In this document: positions 22,666 to 34,109 of the stretch, piece by piece
How the letters are laid out: each line of letters begins with the position of its first letter
Position numbering within the stretch: the stretch's first letter is position 1
NCBI GenBank assembly: GCA_008729055.1
Contig: SDUX01000004.1
Span: 3,226,172-3,290,171 of the forward strand
Source: Pyropia haitanensis
Taxonomy: Eukaryota; Rhodophyta; Bangiophyceae; Bangiales; Bangiaceae
DNA length: 64,000 nucleotides
Direction of reading: 5' to 3'
The notes under the pieces: generated by a model
What the model was told of the DNA's origin: nothing
What the model saw: the letters and a program-made list of their open reading frames with translations, nothing else
The model's database searches: none
Position numbers and translations under genes: made by a program

Positions 22666-24780
22666 CGTGCCTGGTGGGGAGGTCGCGAGGGAGTAGAAGG
22701 GGGGGGTGCCGATAGGCGACGAGAGCAAGCGGAGAGAAAATGGTAGGCGGGGGTGAAAAGGGGGGGGGGGGAAGGCGGGGGGGGGGGGGGGGGATGTTGA
22801 CGGCCACCGCCTCCCGGCAATGGCGCGGGCGCGACGGCGGCCGTCGTTGCGCCAAGCCGGCGGGCTGTCCTCGGCGCGGCCAGGGGAAGGGGGGGACCGC
22901 GGGGGACAAACGGGCCGCGGCGGCCACCCGCGTGGGCGCCGCCGCCGGCGCGTGCGCACGCGGCGGCGGCGGTCCTCGCGGGCGCGGGCCGCCGCGGCGG
23001 CTGCCGCGGCGGGGGTACGCGCCCGCCGAGGTGGGGGAAGGCGAGCGGCGGATGGTGCCGCCCACGGCCGCCGAGGCAGGGCCGGGGGGGGTGAGCAGAG
23101 GGGGGGGGGGGGGGGGGGGGGGTGAGTAGGGGGAGGGGCAGGGGGGGGGTTGTCGGTCTGCAGAGGGGCAGGGGGGACGGCGCCGCCGCCGCCGGCGCGC
23201 CGCTGTCTTGTCCCCAGACCCGCCACTGGCCAGCAGAATACCGACAGCCGAGACGGCCTACGGGGAGGTGGGGGTAGGGGTGACACGCTCGCTCCACCCG
23301 GCCCCAACCCCCCCCCCCACCCCACCCCCCCCCCCCCCCCCCCACACGTCCGTGTGCCCTTACACTCGGCTGGCAGTCACAGTACACGACCGCAGCCGCC
23401 GCGGCGGCGGCGTGGTGCCCGCGGCGCGTCGGCACCCCCCGCTGCCGTGTGCCGCCAGCGACACCAGGGGGGCGCCGGCGTGGCAGGGGGGGGGGGGGCG
23501 TGGCCGGCTGCGGAAGGCGCGCCGGCGGGCGCGGCGCGGCGTGGAGGGGTTCCAGCGGCGCCCACCGCCGACGTGCCTGGTGGCTTCCTCCCCCCCCCCC
23601 CCCCCCCCCCGCCCTCTGCCTTCCCCGCCCCCCCGCCGGCCCACTTCTGGTCGCTGTGCAGGCGGAGGCAACCGCAGCCAAAAGATCGGGGAGGAGGCGG
23701 CGTGGGCGTGCGTCGTGGGGGGGTAGGGAGGGAGGGCGGACGCGGCGGCGGGGGGGGGGGGGGGAGGTGGGGGGGGGCCCGCTCTCGAGTCGCTGCCCTC
23801 CCCGGTCCCGGCCGCGCCCCCGCCGCCCGGCCGCCGCGCCCCTGCCACGCTGTGCGGTCGGCGCGTTAACCCTGTGCCGCACACACTGGCAGGAGTGGGC
23901 GGCCGCGAGGCCCCCGCGGCGGCGGGGGGGGTACCGCACAGACGGGACGTGGGGGGGGGGAGTGGGTATCAGGGGGGGGGGGGGGCTGACGGCGGCCGGC
24001 ACGGGTGATCCCGCCGAGGCGTTGGACAGGCAGGCCACGCCCCTTGCCGCCGTCCGCGTCCCCGCGCGCGTGTACATCCGGATATGATGGGGCACGGCGT
24101 AGGGGGTGGCGGGGCCGGGTGGGGGTGGCGGTGATGGCTTTCCTCTTGCCGCCCGGCCGCAGCGCCAGCGTGCCGCCGCCGCCGCCGGCGCGGCGGGGCC
24201 CCGCGCCAACACCGCGGGAACAACGGGCGTGGTGGGGGGGCGCGGCAGCCGCCGGCCGTTGGACGACGCGCCAAACCGGCAATGGCCGACCATCCGATGG
24301 AGGCCGCGGCGCCAAGAAGACGGACCAGTGCTGGGGGGATGGCGGCGGAGGCGGGGCGGCTGGGACACGCCACGGCGTGGAGGCTTGTACGGTGTAGGGG
24401 AGGCGTTGCGGGCAAGGGGGGGGGGGCGCGTGTCCACCCCCTCGCCGGGCTGACTGTGGGCAGGGCGCAGCCATGACCCGTTGGCGTCAGTGGGATTGTA
24501 TCAGTTTTGCAGAGGTGGGGGGGGCCGGGGTTGGTGGGACGGGGCGGGAGGGGATGGTGGCGCGGGAGGTTGGCGTTTCGACCTGATACCATCGCTGATT
24601 GGTCATCCACGTCTGACACGACCTTGCACGGGGTCTGACAGTGGCGCTGAGCCTTGTTTGGCAGGGGTCCCGCAAGCCTCCGTCGGAAAAGACAGCCGCG
24701 GGATCGTGTGATTTGTCGGCTGTCCTGGTGCGGCACGGAACGGTGTCGGAAGAGACAAATCGGCTCATTGAGAATTCTTT
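22666..24780. other. Intergenic GC-rich region
   Basis: About 2.1 kb with long G and C runs (22758-22794, 23101-23122, 23325-23342, 23590-23610, 23745-23762). ORFs on both strands are low-complexity. No gene is supported. Confidence 0.5.
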
Positions 24781-26090
24781 AGAGATCAGCGGGAGCCCGC
24801 CTCCCAAATGACGGACGGCACAACAAAAGTGCGTACTTCCAAAGAACATAGATATCATTTGAGGAAGTACTTGCTGTGAAACTCCAATTATATCCCCGCC
24901 TCATGGCAGCAACAGACTTGCTCAATTCCAACAGGATGCGGCTCGCTGCACGGTAACCAATTCACAGTCAATCTGGCGCAAACTCTCACCTGTCATGATC
25001 GCACGATGACCCGCGGTCGACGAGCTGTAAGTACATCGGGTGTTCTTCCTGCGGATATTGCCAATGTTGTCTCACTACGACAACAACTACAGAGAAGGCC
25101 AACAGCATGGGTCAATCGTGTGCTAGTAGTTGAAGAACAATCAATAGACGGCTGCGGTGCGCAGATCTTTGAACGACTGTCATTGGCTGTATCGACAATG
25201 TGTCTGGAATCGACCTCTGATTGGCAACGTGCACCCGTATTCTTCAGTCGTCTTCGATCAATCCACACTGAAATGAGCGACAGATGAAACAATTGATTGT
25301 GTGTCTTTTTCGTCGTGTTATGAGTGTGAACGGAAGACTTAATGGTTTGGGCGGCACCGACAGTGCGCGACCAAGAGCAGGCGGGGTCGACCGCCAACCA
25401 AGCAGTCGCCGTGCAACATTTGAGCGCCGGTGACGAGGACGTGTCTTCACGGTAGCAGTAGATCTGGTTTGCCGGATTGTTCGCATCGGTGGACGTGCCG
25501 TGACCCTCACAGGAGCGATCGCCATGCTTACAAACTTTGCCGGACAATCTACCTCCATTCAGAGCGTCGTTCGCGGCAACCGTCAGCCGCAGCAGACCTG
25601 CCTGGATTTGCGTGTGGACTGGAGAACAAGACAATGAAGTGGAGACACATCTTATGAGCAGTCCCCCGAGGCCGGTCGATCCACACTCGATATTCGACAC
25701 CCAACGTACGATCGGAAGCAGCAGCAGTACCGACTGACTGCACCGCGCGGATCCGATCGTACACCCCAGTACATCCTACTACCTTTCGCCACAAGAGGTG
25801 CGTGAGCCCGAACCTCGATTGTCGCCAAAGTAGTAGCGATTGGCGGACTAACAGACAGGCTCCAAACGGCGTTGTTCGACTCGGTCAAAAGCGTCGCCCC
25901 TCCATTGCACGCAATTTCGTATACAGACTCCACGGACCCGGATTTTTGATCCCAAACATGACCCTTTATCCGGCTGATCTGCATCAAAATTGTTGATCTT
26001 GTCCGCGAACCATCTGGTTGGTCGACGTGGGTATCGGTCGGTACATGTCCAATATCCCGGAATCCTTGGGGCTCTGCTGCACATCCCTCG
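24780..26090. other. Low-GC island of about 1.3 kb, possible foreign or relic sequence
   Basis: Composition drops abruptly to near 50% GC and the G/C runs vanish. Both strands carry moderate ORFs without reliable starts. The minus strand at 24993-25660 reads a Cys-rich stretch (KVCKHGDRSCEGHG, then a CC pair and further Cys). The minus strand at 25800-26080 reads SVYEIACNGGATLLTESNN. These could be exons of a small secreted-protein gene, since a pyrimidine-rich CAG acceptor sits at about 25600 on that strand, but I cannot assemble a convincing gene. No terminal inverted repeats were found by eye. Confidence 0.35.
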
Positions 26091-26503
26091 TCCTCGAACA
26101 GTAGCCCTGGCGCCCGACACTCGCGGCGGCCGCCGCCGTCGCGACCACACAGCGCGCGCTGCCCGTCGCGGTGCCCCCGCGTTTTCGCCGACCCCTTTTT
26201 TCGTTGTCCGCCGACACAGCGTACGCCGCGGCGCCGCGCCCCCCACGTCGACCGCTCCCCGCCGACGACCCGGGGCGCCGCCGCGCCGCCGCCCGCGGTG
26301 GTAGCTGCCACGGCGCGCGCCGCAGCCGCCGCCGCCGCGCGTCTTGCTCCCCTCCTCCCCGTCCCCCTCCCCAACCCCCCCCCCCCCCCCCCCCCCTCTC
26401 CGCCCCACCCCACCCCTCCCCCACTGCCCCCATCCATGTCGGTCGCCCCCCCGCCCGCCTGGGTGCCCCCCCCCGCCGCGCCGCCCGCCGTACGCGCCCG
26501 CCC

Positions 26504-26843
26504 ATGTCGCGCCGCCGCGGCGCCCCGCGCGTGGCCCCGGCCCCGCCGCTGTCCCCTGTGTGTGGCGGCCACGCGGCCGCGGCGGCCGGCGACGCGGGCG
26601 CGACGGGCGGCGGCGGCGGCGCGACCGCGGCGGTGGCGGCGGCGGCGGCGGTGCCCAGCCCCGTGGCGGCGCCGCGGGGGTTGGGCGGCGGCGACGCCGC
26701 TGCCGCTGCCGCCGCCGCCACCGCCGCGGTCGCCGCGGTCGGGGTCACTGCCAATGGACATTTGCACGGCGCCGCCACTGCCGGTGGCGATAGCAGTTGG
26801 CGGGGTGCCCCGCGCCCCCCCCCCTCTCAGCTGCCGTTGCCGC

Positions 26844-26881
<38 letters not shown>

Positions 26882-27330
26882 CCTCCCCCCCCCCAACGTA
26901 CACCCCCCGCAACATCCTGGTCACGGGCGGCGCGGGCTTCATCGGCTCCCACGTTGTGGTCTACCTGACCACCCACTACCCCGCGTACAAGGTGGTCGTC
27001 CTCGACCGCCTTGACGCGTGCGCGGCGGTGGCCAACCTCGACGCCGTCCCGCGCGGCGCGCGCTTCCGCCTCGTCGTTGGCGACGTGCGCGACGCGGGGC
27101 TGGTGGCGACGCTCCTCGCTGCCGAGGCGATTGACACGGTCCTCCACTTTGCCGCGTCGACGCACGTGGACGCGTCGTTTGCTTGCGCGACGGCGTATAC
27201 GGACAACAATGTGGTTGGGACGGCGGTGCTGCTCGACGCGGCGCGGCGGCACCCGCCGCTGCGCCGGTTCCTCCACGTCTCGACGGATGAGGTGTACGGT
27301 AGCGGCGCGGCGGCGGTGCGGGGGGGTGGC

Positions 27331-27375
<45 letters not shown>

Positions 27376-28295
27376 GGCGGCGGGGCTGCCACGCCGGTGG
27401 TGGCGGCGGCGGCAGCGGCGGCCACATCGACGCCGTCGACCGAGGCGTCGGCGATGGCGCCGACCAACCCGTACGCGGCGTCCAAGGCCGGCGCGGAGCT
27501 GCTGGCGACGGCGTACGCCACCGCGTTTGGGCTGCCGCTGGTGGTCACGCGCGCCAACAACGCGTACGGGCCGGGCCAATACCCCGAAAAGTTCATCCCC
27601 AAGACGCTCGTCCGGCTGCTGTCGGGCCGCCGTGCGTTCCTCCACGGCGACGGCACCCACCGGCGATCGTACATGTACGTGACGGACATGGCCGCCGCGT
27701 TTGCGGTCGTCCTCCACCGGGGGATCACGGGGGAGGTGTACAATGTGGGGAGCACGGTGGAGAAGAGCAATGGGGAGGTGGTGGCGGACCTGCTGCGCGT
27801 CCTCGGCCTCGTCAGATCGCCCTTGGACCGGCGGCCCGCAGCCGCGGCGGGGTGCGACAGCGGCGGAGCGCCGTGCGCTGACGGCCACGGCGGTAGCCGC
27901 GGCGCCGTGTTTGCCGACGGCCGCGACGGTGCCGAGGCCGCCGCGGCTGCGTGCAGCCCCCCTGGCTCCTCGCCGGTCACCCCCCCGTGAACGGGTCGGT
28001 GCCGCCGTGGCGCCGCGACGCCGCCACCGCCGCCGCCTTTGACGCGCACGTGACGCACGTGCGGGACCGGCACTACAATGACCTGACGTACGCGGTGGAC
28101 GCGGCCAAGCTCGGCGCCCTCGGCTGGGCGCCCGCCGTGCGCTGGGCCGACGGCCTCGCCGCGACGGCCGCGTGGTACGCGCGGCCGGCGCACCTGGCGC
28201 GGTGGGGGGACCTCGAGGGGGGGCTCGTCGCCCACTTTGTCGCGCCGCGTGGGGGGGAGGGGGGGGGGCGGCACCGCCGACGGCGGTCGTTTTGA
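26504..28295 (+). CDS. NDP-glucose 4,6-dehydratase (RmlB / plant RHM N-domain type)
   Basis: Short-chain dehydrogenase/reductase enzyme that converts dTDP- or UDP-glucose to the 4-keto-6-deoxy sugar, the first step of rhamnose synthesis. Motifs: NAD-binding TGGAGFIGSH (about 26923-26952), HFAASTHVDASF, STDEVYG (27280-27300) with the T-D-E triad specific to 4,6-dehydratases, NPYAASKAGAE with catalytic Tyr and Lys (27466-27498), YGPGQYPEKFIPK, HGDGTHRRSYMYVTD, GEVYNVGS and, after a frame change, RHYNDLTYAVDAAKLGALGW (from about 28066). A Gly insertion (about 27322-27384) sits between STDEVYG and the Tyr-Lys motif. Frame changes lie in the C run at about 26880-26893 and near 27960-27990. ATG 26504 (MSRRRGAP) heads an Ala-rich, possibly targeting, leader. 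The substrate nucleotide cannot be decided; in algae and plants UDP-glucose is usual. No epimerase/reductase domain follows. Confidence 0.8.
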
Positions 28296-29045
28296 AGGGA
28301 CGGGCGGGAAGCGGAGGCTGTGTGAGGGGGGGGGAGAGGAGAGGGGTGGGGGGAGGTGACGCGGAGGCTGCGTGAATGGGGGCGACGAGCGGTGGGGGGG
28401 GGGGGGAGAGCCGCGTCCGCCGCCGCCACGCCACGCCCGTGCCGCCGCGCGTGTGTCGAGCGCGGCGGCCGGCCGGCGGCCGTGTCGCCCGCGGTCCGCC
28501 AGAGGTAGGTAGCGGCTAGCAAACGGGAGCGCCATTTTTTTTTATTCTATTGTCTCATCGTGCCTGTGCCGTTGGGGCGGCCTTGACACGGCTGGTGCCG
28601 GCAGAGGGGGCGACGTGCGGCAGCCGTGGCGCGCGCGCACGCCGCGTGGCCGTGTCCTTCTCCCTCGGTACCCCCCCCCCCCCGCCCCTCCCCCCCTCAC
28701 CCACCTGTTTCCGCACTTTGCCTCCTCCCGCTGCCGCCGCGGGACACAAGGACCAAAAAAAAAAAAAAAAAAAAAAAACAGAAAAAAGGAAAGGAAAAAA
28801 AAAAAAAAAAAAAGCAGAGACAGGGGGGGGCGCGCGGCCGCTACCACACCGCCGCCGCGGCGGGTCCACCCCGCCACGTGGCCGTCCGCCCGCCCGCGCC
28901 GCCGCCGCCGGCGTCCCCGTCGCCGCCGCCGCGCGGCGCTGGCGGCCGCGGCCGCGGCCGGCCGCCGCTCCGCGGCGCCCCTCTCCCCCCCCCCCGCTCC
29001 ACCTCAGCCACTCCCCGCGGCGGGTGTGCCCGACCGCCCGCGGTC
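28296..29045. other. Intergenic region with A-runs
   Basis: 750 bp between two same-strand genes. It contains a T run near 28535-28543, probably in the 3' flank of the dehydratase gene, and two A-rich tracts. 28830-29045 is GC-rich and likely the 5' flank of the TFIIIC gene. Confidence 0.5.
28755..28813. repeat. Interrupted poly-A microsatellite
   Basis: A run of 24 A (28755-28778), an A-rich spacer with single C and G interruptions, and a run of 19 A (28795-28813). Confidence 0.85.
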
Positions 29046-30289
29046 ATGGCCGCACCCGACGCTGCCGCGGCAGCGGCGGCGGACGCTGCCGCGGCGGCGG
29101 CGGCGGACGCGGACGGGGCGGCCGCGGCGGACGCGGACGGGGCGGCCGCGGCGGACGCGGACGGGGCGACGGCGGCGGCGGCGGCGGGTGCCGCGGCGGC
29201 GGCGGCGGCGGCGGGTGCCGCCGCGGCGGTGCGCCCCGTCGTGGCGCCGCCGCCGCCGACGCGGGCGCCAGCGGCGCCCCCCCCCGTGGCACCCCCCCCC
29301 CCCCCCCCCCCCCACGGTGGCCCCCCCCCCCCCCCCTACCCCTCTCCTCCCTCCCCCCCCTCACGCTCATCGCCTTCCCCGGCTACCTCCGCACGCCCGG
29401 CGTGGCGACCGGCGCGCTCGCCGCCCTCGGCGGGGACCCGCCGCTGGCGGCGGCGGTCGCCACGCCCCGCGCGGCGGTGCTGCGGCTGGCCCTCCGGCAG
29501 GCCTCCCCGCCGGTCGCGTCGTTGCCGGGCGTGTGCGCGACGGGGTTGGTCGCGGAAGTCGATGTGGGGGGGGACGAGGCGGACGCGGCGGTGGTGGCTG
29601 GGGGGGGGGGGGGGTGGGGGGGGGGGGGGGGTGGGGGGGGGGTGGGGGTGGGGGGGGGGGGGCGCCGCGCCGGTGACAGCGGCGGCAGCGGCAGCGGCGG
29701 CGGCGGCAGGGCCCACCGGCGGTGGCGGTGGCGGTGGTGGTGGTGGTGGCGGTGGTGGTGGTGGCGGTGATGGCGGCGGTGGTGGCGGTGGTGGTGGCGG
29801 TGGTGGTGGCGGCGGTGGTGGTGGCGGTGGCGGCCGCCTGCTGGGCGTCGTCAGCCACGCGGTGCGGTGGGGCGGCGGCCTCGCGGACTTTGCCTACATC
29901 CCGCCCGCGCATTGGGCGGCGTCGCCGCCGCCGGTGCGGCCGGCGGCGGCAACCGCGGCGGGGTGGGCGGTGGGGGCACTCGCGTACGGCCGGCGGGGCG
30001 GCTTTCGGGCGGATGACGACGCGTTTTACGGGCCGGGGGGGGGGGGGGGTCGTCGGAGGAGGAGGAGGAGGGGGGGGGATGGGGGGGGGGGGTGGAGGGG
30101 GGGGGGGTGGGGGGGGGGGGGGGGGGGATCATCCCGCCCGGTGGAGGTGCCGCTGCCGCCACCGCCAAGGACGCTGCGGGCGTGGCCGCCGGGGACGCGG
30201 CTGCCGCCGCGGCGGCGGCGGCGGCGGCGGCGGCGGCTGGGGCTCCCGGCGGCAGCGACGGCCGCGCCGCCGCCGCCGCCGCTGCCGTC

Positions 30290-30320
<31 letters not shown>

Positions 30321-30637
30321 GCGGTGGCGGTGGCGGCGGCGGCGGCGGCGGCGGCTGCGGCGGCGGCGGGGGTGTGAGTGACGGCGGCGGCTCCGCGTCG
30401 GGCGCGTCGTCCACGTCCGAGTCGGGCTCGTCGGCGGCGTCGCTCGGCTCGGCCGGCCTCGCGTCGAGTGGCTCCGCGTCGTCGGCAGCGTCGGCGTCGC
30501 CGCCGCCGTCGCCGCCACCGCCACCACTACTGCCGGCCACCACCGCCGCTCCGCTCCGCGTGACGGACGCCGGCGGTGGAGGCGGCGGCGACGGCGGCGG
30601 CGGTGGTGGCGGCCGCGACGGTGACGGCGGCGGCGGC

Positions 30638-30690
<53 letters not shown>

Positions 30691-31078
30691 GGCGGGGACC
30701 CCCTCGCCGACGGCGGCGGCGGCCAAGCGGCGGCGGCCAAGCCCGCCCCCCCCCCCCTCAACCCCCCCAACGGCACGGCCGCCGCGGCGGCGGTCGCGGC
30801 GGCGCACCCCCCCCCCCCCCCCCAAAGCGGCGCCCCCCCCCACCCCCCAGCCTCGCCTCGCCGGCGGCCTCGCCGCCCTCCCCCCGCCCGCGTTTGCGCG
30901 CACCCCCGCCGCGCGCGGGGACTACTGGTTTGTCCAGTACCGTGGCCTACGGCCGGGGGGGGTGGGGGGGTGCGCGGCGCCGAGGGCGGCCCGCCGCCGC
31001 CCTATGCGCAGCGGCGTGTCGACGTGGGGGGGGGGGGGGGGGGGGTCGGATGGGCGGCCGCTGGGGGAGGCCGCGGCC

Positions 31079-31109
<31 letters not shown>

Positions 31110-32617
31110 GGGGGGCGGCGGCGGCGGCGGCCGCGGCGGCCGCGGCGGCCGCTGGGACGGAGGTGGCGGTGGGGGGTGGTGCCGACGCGGTGGGGGGGGC
31201 ACGCCGGCCGCGGCCGCCGCGGCCGCCGACGCGGCGGTGACGGCACCAGCGGCGGCGGTGGCGGCGGCGGCGGCACCGGCGACGGGCGGCGGCGGCGGCG
31301 GCGGGGGGGGCGGCGGCGGCGGCGGGGCGAGGGGCCCCCCGCTGGCGCCTGCCCCCGCCACCACCCCCGCCGCCGGCAGCACCAACCGCAAGGCCGTTGG
31401 CGGCGACCGCCGCTCCGACGCGTCGCGGCTGCTCACCCTCCGCCACCGCGTCACGTCGTCCACGCCGCCCCCCCCACCGCCGCGCGTGGCTTCCCAGGCG
31501 GACGCGGCGGGCCTGCGCGTCCCCGCCGACGCGTACGCGCGGATCGTGGCGGCGTTTGCGGCGCGGCCCATGTACCTGCGGCGGGCGCTGGAGGACGCGG
31601 TCGCCCCCGGCGACGGGCGCTACTTTAAGGAGCTCCTCCCGCGCCTCGCCTACATGTACGCGCCGGGCTGCCCGGGCTACGCCGTCTACTCGGCCGCGTG
31701 GATCCGCTACGGCTACGACCCGATGAGCGACCCGGCGTCGGCGGTCTACACCACGCTCGAGGTGCGCTTTACCGACGCGCTCATCACCGCCGCGCTCGCC
31801 GCCCGCGCCGCCCGCGTCGCGGCGGGTGCGCCCGGCGGCGTCGAGCCACCCACCGTCCGCCACCGGCGGGGCCGGCTGGCCGACCTCCCGCTCCGCCGCA
31901 ACACGTTTATCCAGCTCGCCGACGTGGCCGTCCCCGCCGTCACCGCCGCGCTCGCCGCCGCGCCGCGGTCGGCCACGTGGGACGACGCCGCGGGGTGGCT
32001 GCCGCCGGGCTTTGTCGCGGGCCTCGTGCCGCGCGTCAAGGCCACCGCCCGGCGGTACGCGGTGCGGGAGCTGGGCGTCCCCGCCGCGACGGCGCTGCTG
32101 TGTGCGCGCGGGCCGCCCGTGACGGTGGGGGAGGACGGCGTGGTGCGGCGGGTGCGGCCGGCGCGGGGGCGGGGGCGGGGGGGGGGGGGGGGGCACCAGG
32201 GGGGGGGGCGGGGCGGGGGGGTTGCGCCTGCGGCGGGGGGCGGGGGGGGGGAGGGGGGGGGGGGGGCGGTGGGGGGGGGGGGCGGGGGGGGGGGGGGGGC
32301 GGAGGTTGCCGCCGCCGTTGCTGCCGCCGCGGCGGCGGTTCGGGCGGTCGCCGCGGCGGGCGGTGGCGGTGGTGGCGGTGGCGGTGACAGCGGCGACGGC
32401 GGTGGCGGCTGCGGCGGCGGCGGCGGCGGCGCGCCCATGGACGCGGCGGCCACGGCGGCAGCGGCGACAGCAGCAGCGTCGGCGGCGGCGGCGGCGGCGG
32501 CGGTGGCGGCCGCGGCGGCGTCGGGCGGCGGCGCGGACGTGCCCGGCGCGTCTGGGGACGCCGCCAATGGGCCTGGCGCCGACGGCGGCGGCGGTGCGGA
32601 CGGCGGCGGCGGTGCAG

Positions 32618-32666
<49 letters not shown>

Positions 32667-32811
32667 CGCCGACGCGGACGGGCGGGAGGTGGACCTGGAG
32701 GACGTGGTCGGCGGGAGCTCCGTGGAGAGCTTTGATATCCTTGGGGAGGGCGACGATGACGGGAGTGGGGGGGGGGAGGAGGAGGACGACGACAGTGGCT
32801 GGGATGAGTGA
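29046..32811 (+). CDS. TFIIIC subunit 5 homologue (tau95/TFC1/GTF3C5)
   Basis: Subunit of general RNA polymerase III factor TFIIIC that binds internal promoters of tRNA genes. Evidence in order: FPGYLRTPGVATGALAALGG (about 29374), the N-terminal P-G-x-V/L...LGG block; VSHAVRWGGGLADFAYIPP (about 29850-29905), matching the family's T-x-R-F-x-x-MADFQY-x-P block; then, past Gly/Ser/Pro runs, RYFKELLPRLAYMY (31618-31659) and AAWIRYGYDPMSDPAS (31693-31740), the family's W-x-R-x-GYDP-R-x-x-P block ending in LEVRF; NTFIQLADV (31900-31926); GWLPPGFV (31993-32016); and a Glu/Asp-rich C-terminal tail from 32690 to DDDSGWDE, usual for this subunit. The reading moves among the three frames near 29300-29345, 29600-29700, 30045-30130 and 31020-31045, all in G or C runs. 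ATG 29046 has good context (GTCATGGCC). About 1,250 residues is twice the usual size because of Gly/Ala runs. Confidence 0.8.
29098..29168. repeat. 24-bp coding minisatellite, three copies
   Basis: Tandem units containing GCGGACGCGGACGGGGCGGC encode ADADGAAA repeats in the N-terminus of the TFIIIC subunit. Confidence 0.8.
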
Positions 32812-33038
32812 GGGGGGAGCCAGGATCCGACAGACAAGAGGTCGCTGACGGTCAGGGGTCTGCGGGCGGGCGCAAGGGGGGGGTGGACGGCAAGCACGGC
32901 GACGCCCGCCCCCCGCCACACGGAACCCCGGGCCGCCGGCGCGGCGCGGCCGCACGGATCGACGGCGCCCGTCGCCCCGCGGCGAGGGGGACGGCGCGCC
33001 GCCGCCGCGCCGCGCGGCGGGACGGCCGCGCGGCCGCA

Positions 33039-33071
<33 letters not shown>

Positions 33072-33439
33072 GGCCGCCGCCGCGGGGTGACGCCGCGCGC
33101 ACCCGCCCGCTGCCAGAGGCGCCACCAACGCACGCGCTTTACCCAATCGCCCCACCCCTCCTCGACGCCGCCACGGGTTGGTCCACACCACGGCGTACGC
33201 CGCCCGCCGCCCGCCGCCGCCGTCTGGCTCCTCCCGCCTTGCCGAGCCCCCCACCGGCGCAGCCCGTCGACGCCACCCACGGCACCCCTCAAATCCATTC
33301 CCCTCCCCCGCCACCCTTCCCCACTCCTCCTTCCGGGTCACAACCCCTCCCCCCCCCCCCACTTCCTCACTCCTCCGGGTCTTCCGCCCCCCCCCCTCCT
33401 TCCTCCTTGTGGCCATCCCCTCGCCCCCCCCCCCCCGCC
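32812..33439. other. Intergenic spacer between convergent genes
   Basis: 630 bp shared by the 3' ends of the TFIIIC (+) and DUF1279 (-) genes. GC-rich to 33110, then C-rich with few G on the + strand (33290-33480). No gene is seen. Confidence 0.5.
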
Positions 33440-34109
33440 TCAGTCTTCCTTTGCGTCCTCCCCCCCCCCCCGCTTCAACACGCGCGCCACCACCGGCGTG
33501 AGCGCCACGGTGAGCGGGAACCGCAGCGGGCTGCTCGCCTTGTGCGCCACGTAGGCGAGCGCGGCGGTCGACAGCCCCGGGTCGAGGCGGTCCAGCGCCG
33601 CCGGCCGGCCGACGGGCGTCGCGGCGAGCGCGTCGCCGAGGCGGCCAACGAGCGCCACCACGTCGACGCCATTCGCGACCGCCGCGTACCAGAGGCCAAA
33701 CGAGGTGGCGGCGAGGGCGAGGCTCGTCGCGATGTACGCGCCGCCATACTGCGCGACGAGCGCCTTGGCGTCGACGCGGCCGCGGGCGTCGTCGTCGCCG
33801 CCGTCGCCGTCACCGCCGGGGGGGGGGGGGGGGAAGAGGTGCCGGGCGTGACGGGGGGGGGGTCGGCGCCCGCGTCGGCGGCGGTGCCGTCATGAGTGGT
33901 CCGCGGGCGGCGCGCCGCCGCGACCCCGCCGCGAGGTGACGCCGCGCGGGGAGGGCGGCGGTGGCGGCGGTGGTGGTGGTGGTGGTGGTGGTGGTGATGG
34001 TGGTGGTGGTGGTGGTGGTGGTGGTGTTCATGCGCCCCGCCGCCGTCTGGCGGAGGGTGCCGATGCGGGCGGCGGGGGCGACGGGGAGGAAGGCGATGGC
34101 CGCCGCCAT
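33440..34109 (-). CDS. DUF1279 (FAM210-like) organelle membrane protein
   Basis: Small membrane protein of the DUF1279 family, whose members act in mitochondria or plastids. The C-terminal domain reads DAKALVAQYGGAYIATSLAL, then SFGLWYAAVANGVDVVALVG (family: tyrosine-glycine opening, a membrane helix, then SGVDV-x-AL) and finally AALAYVAHKASSPLRFP followed by LTVALTPVVARVLKR (family: A-Y-x-x-HK-A-x-x-P-x-R-x-P-x-T-x-A-x-TP-x-VAR). ATG 34109 (ACCATGGCG) opens a leader MAAAIAFLPVAPAARIGTLR rich in Ala, Arg and hydroxylated residues, consistent with organelle import. A Thr run from a (GGT)n microsatellite sits in the leader region. One frame change is needed at the G run 33819-33832. About 220 residues. 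It converges with the TFIIIC gene. Confidence 0.75.
33970..34026. repeat. (GGT)n trinucleotide microsatellite
   Basis: About 19 GGT units with one GAT interruption, read on the minus strand as ACC codons giving a Thr run in the DUF1279 protein leader. Confidence 0.85.

Noticed and set aside
25006..25287. Short + strand ORF whose WVNRVLVVEEQSID resembles the Walker-B region of PIF1-like helicases
   Set aside because: The key D-E pair is changed (EE), there is no Walker-A or downstream helicase motif, and the match covers only about 25 residues.
24993..25700. Minus-strand ORF with a Cys-rich stretch in the low-GC island
   Set aside because: It opens with a non-ATG codon and no consistent exon structure with GTRCGT donors was found. 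Kept only as part of the island description.
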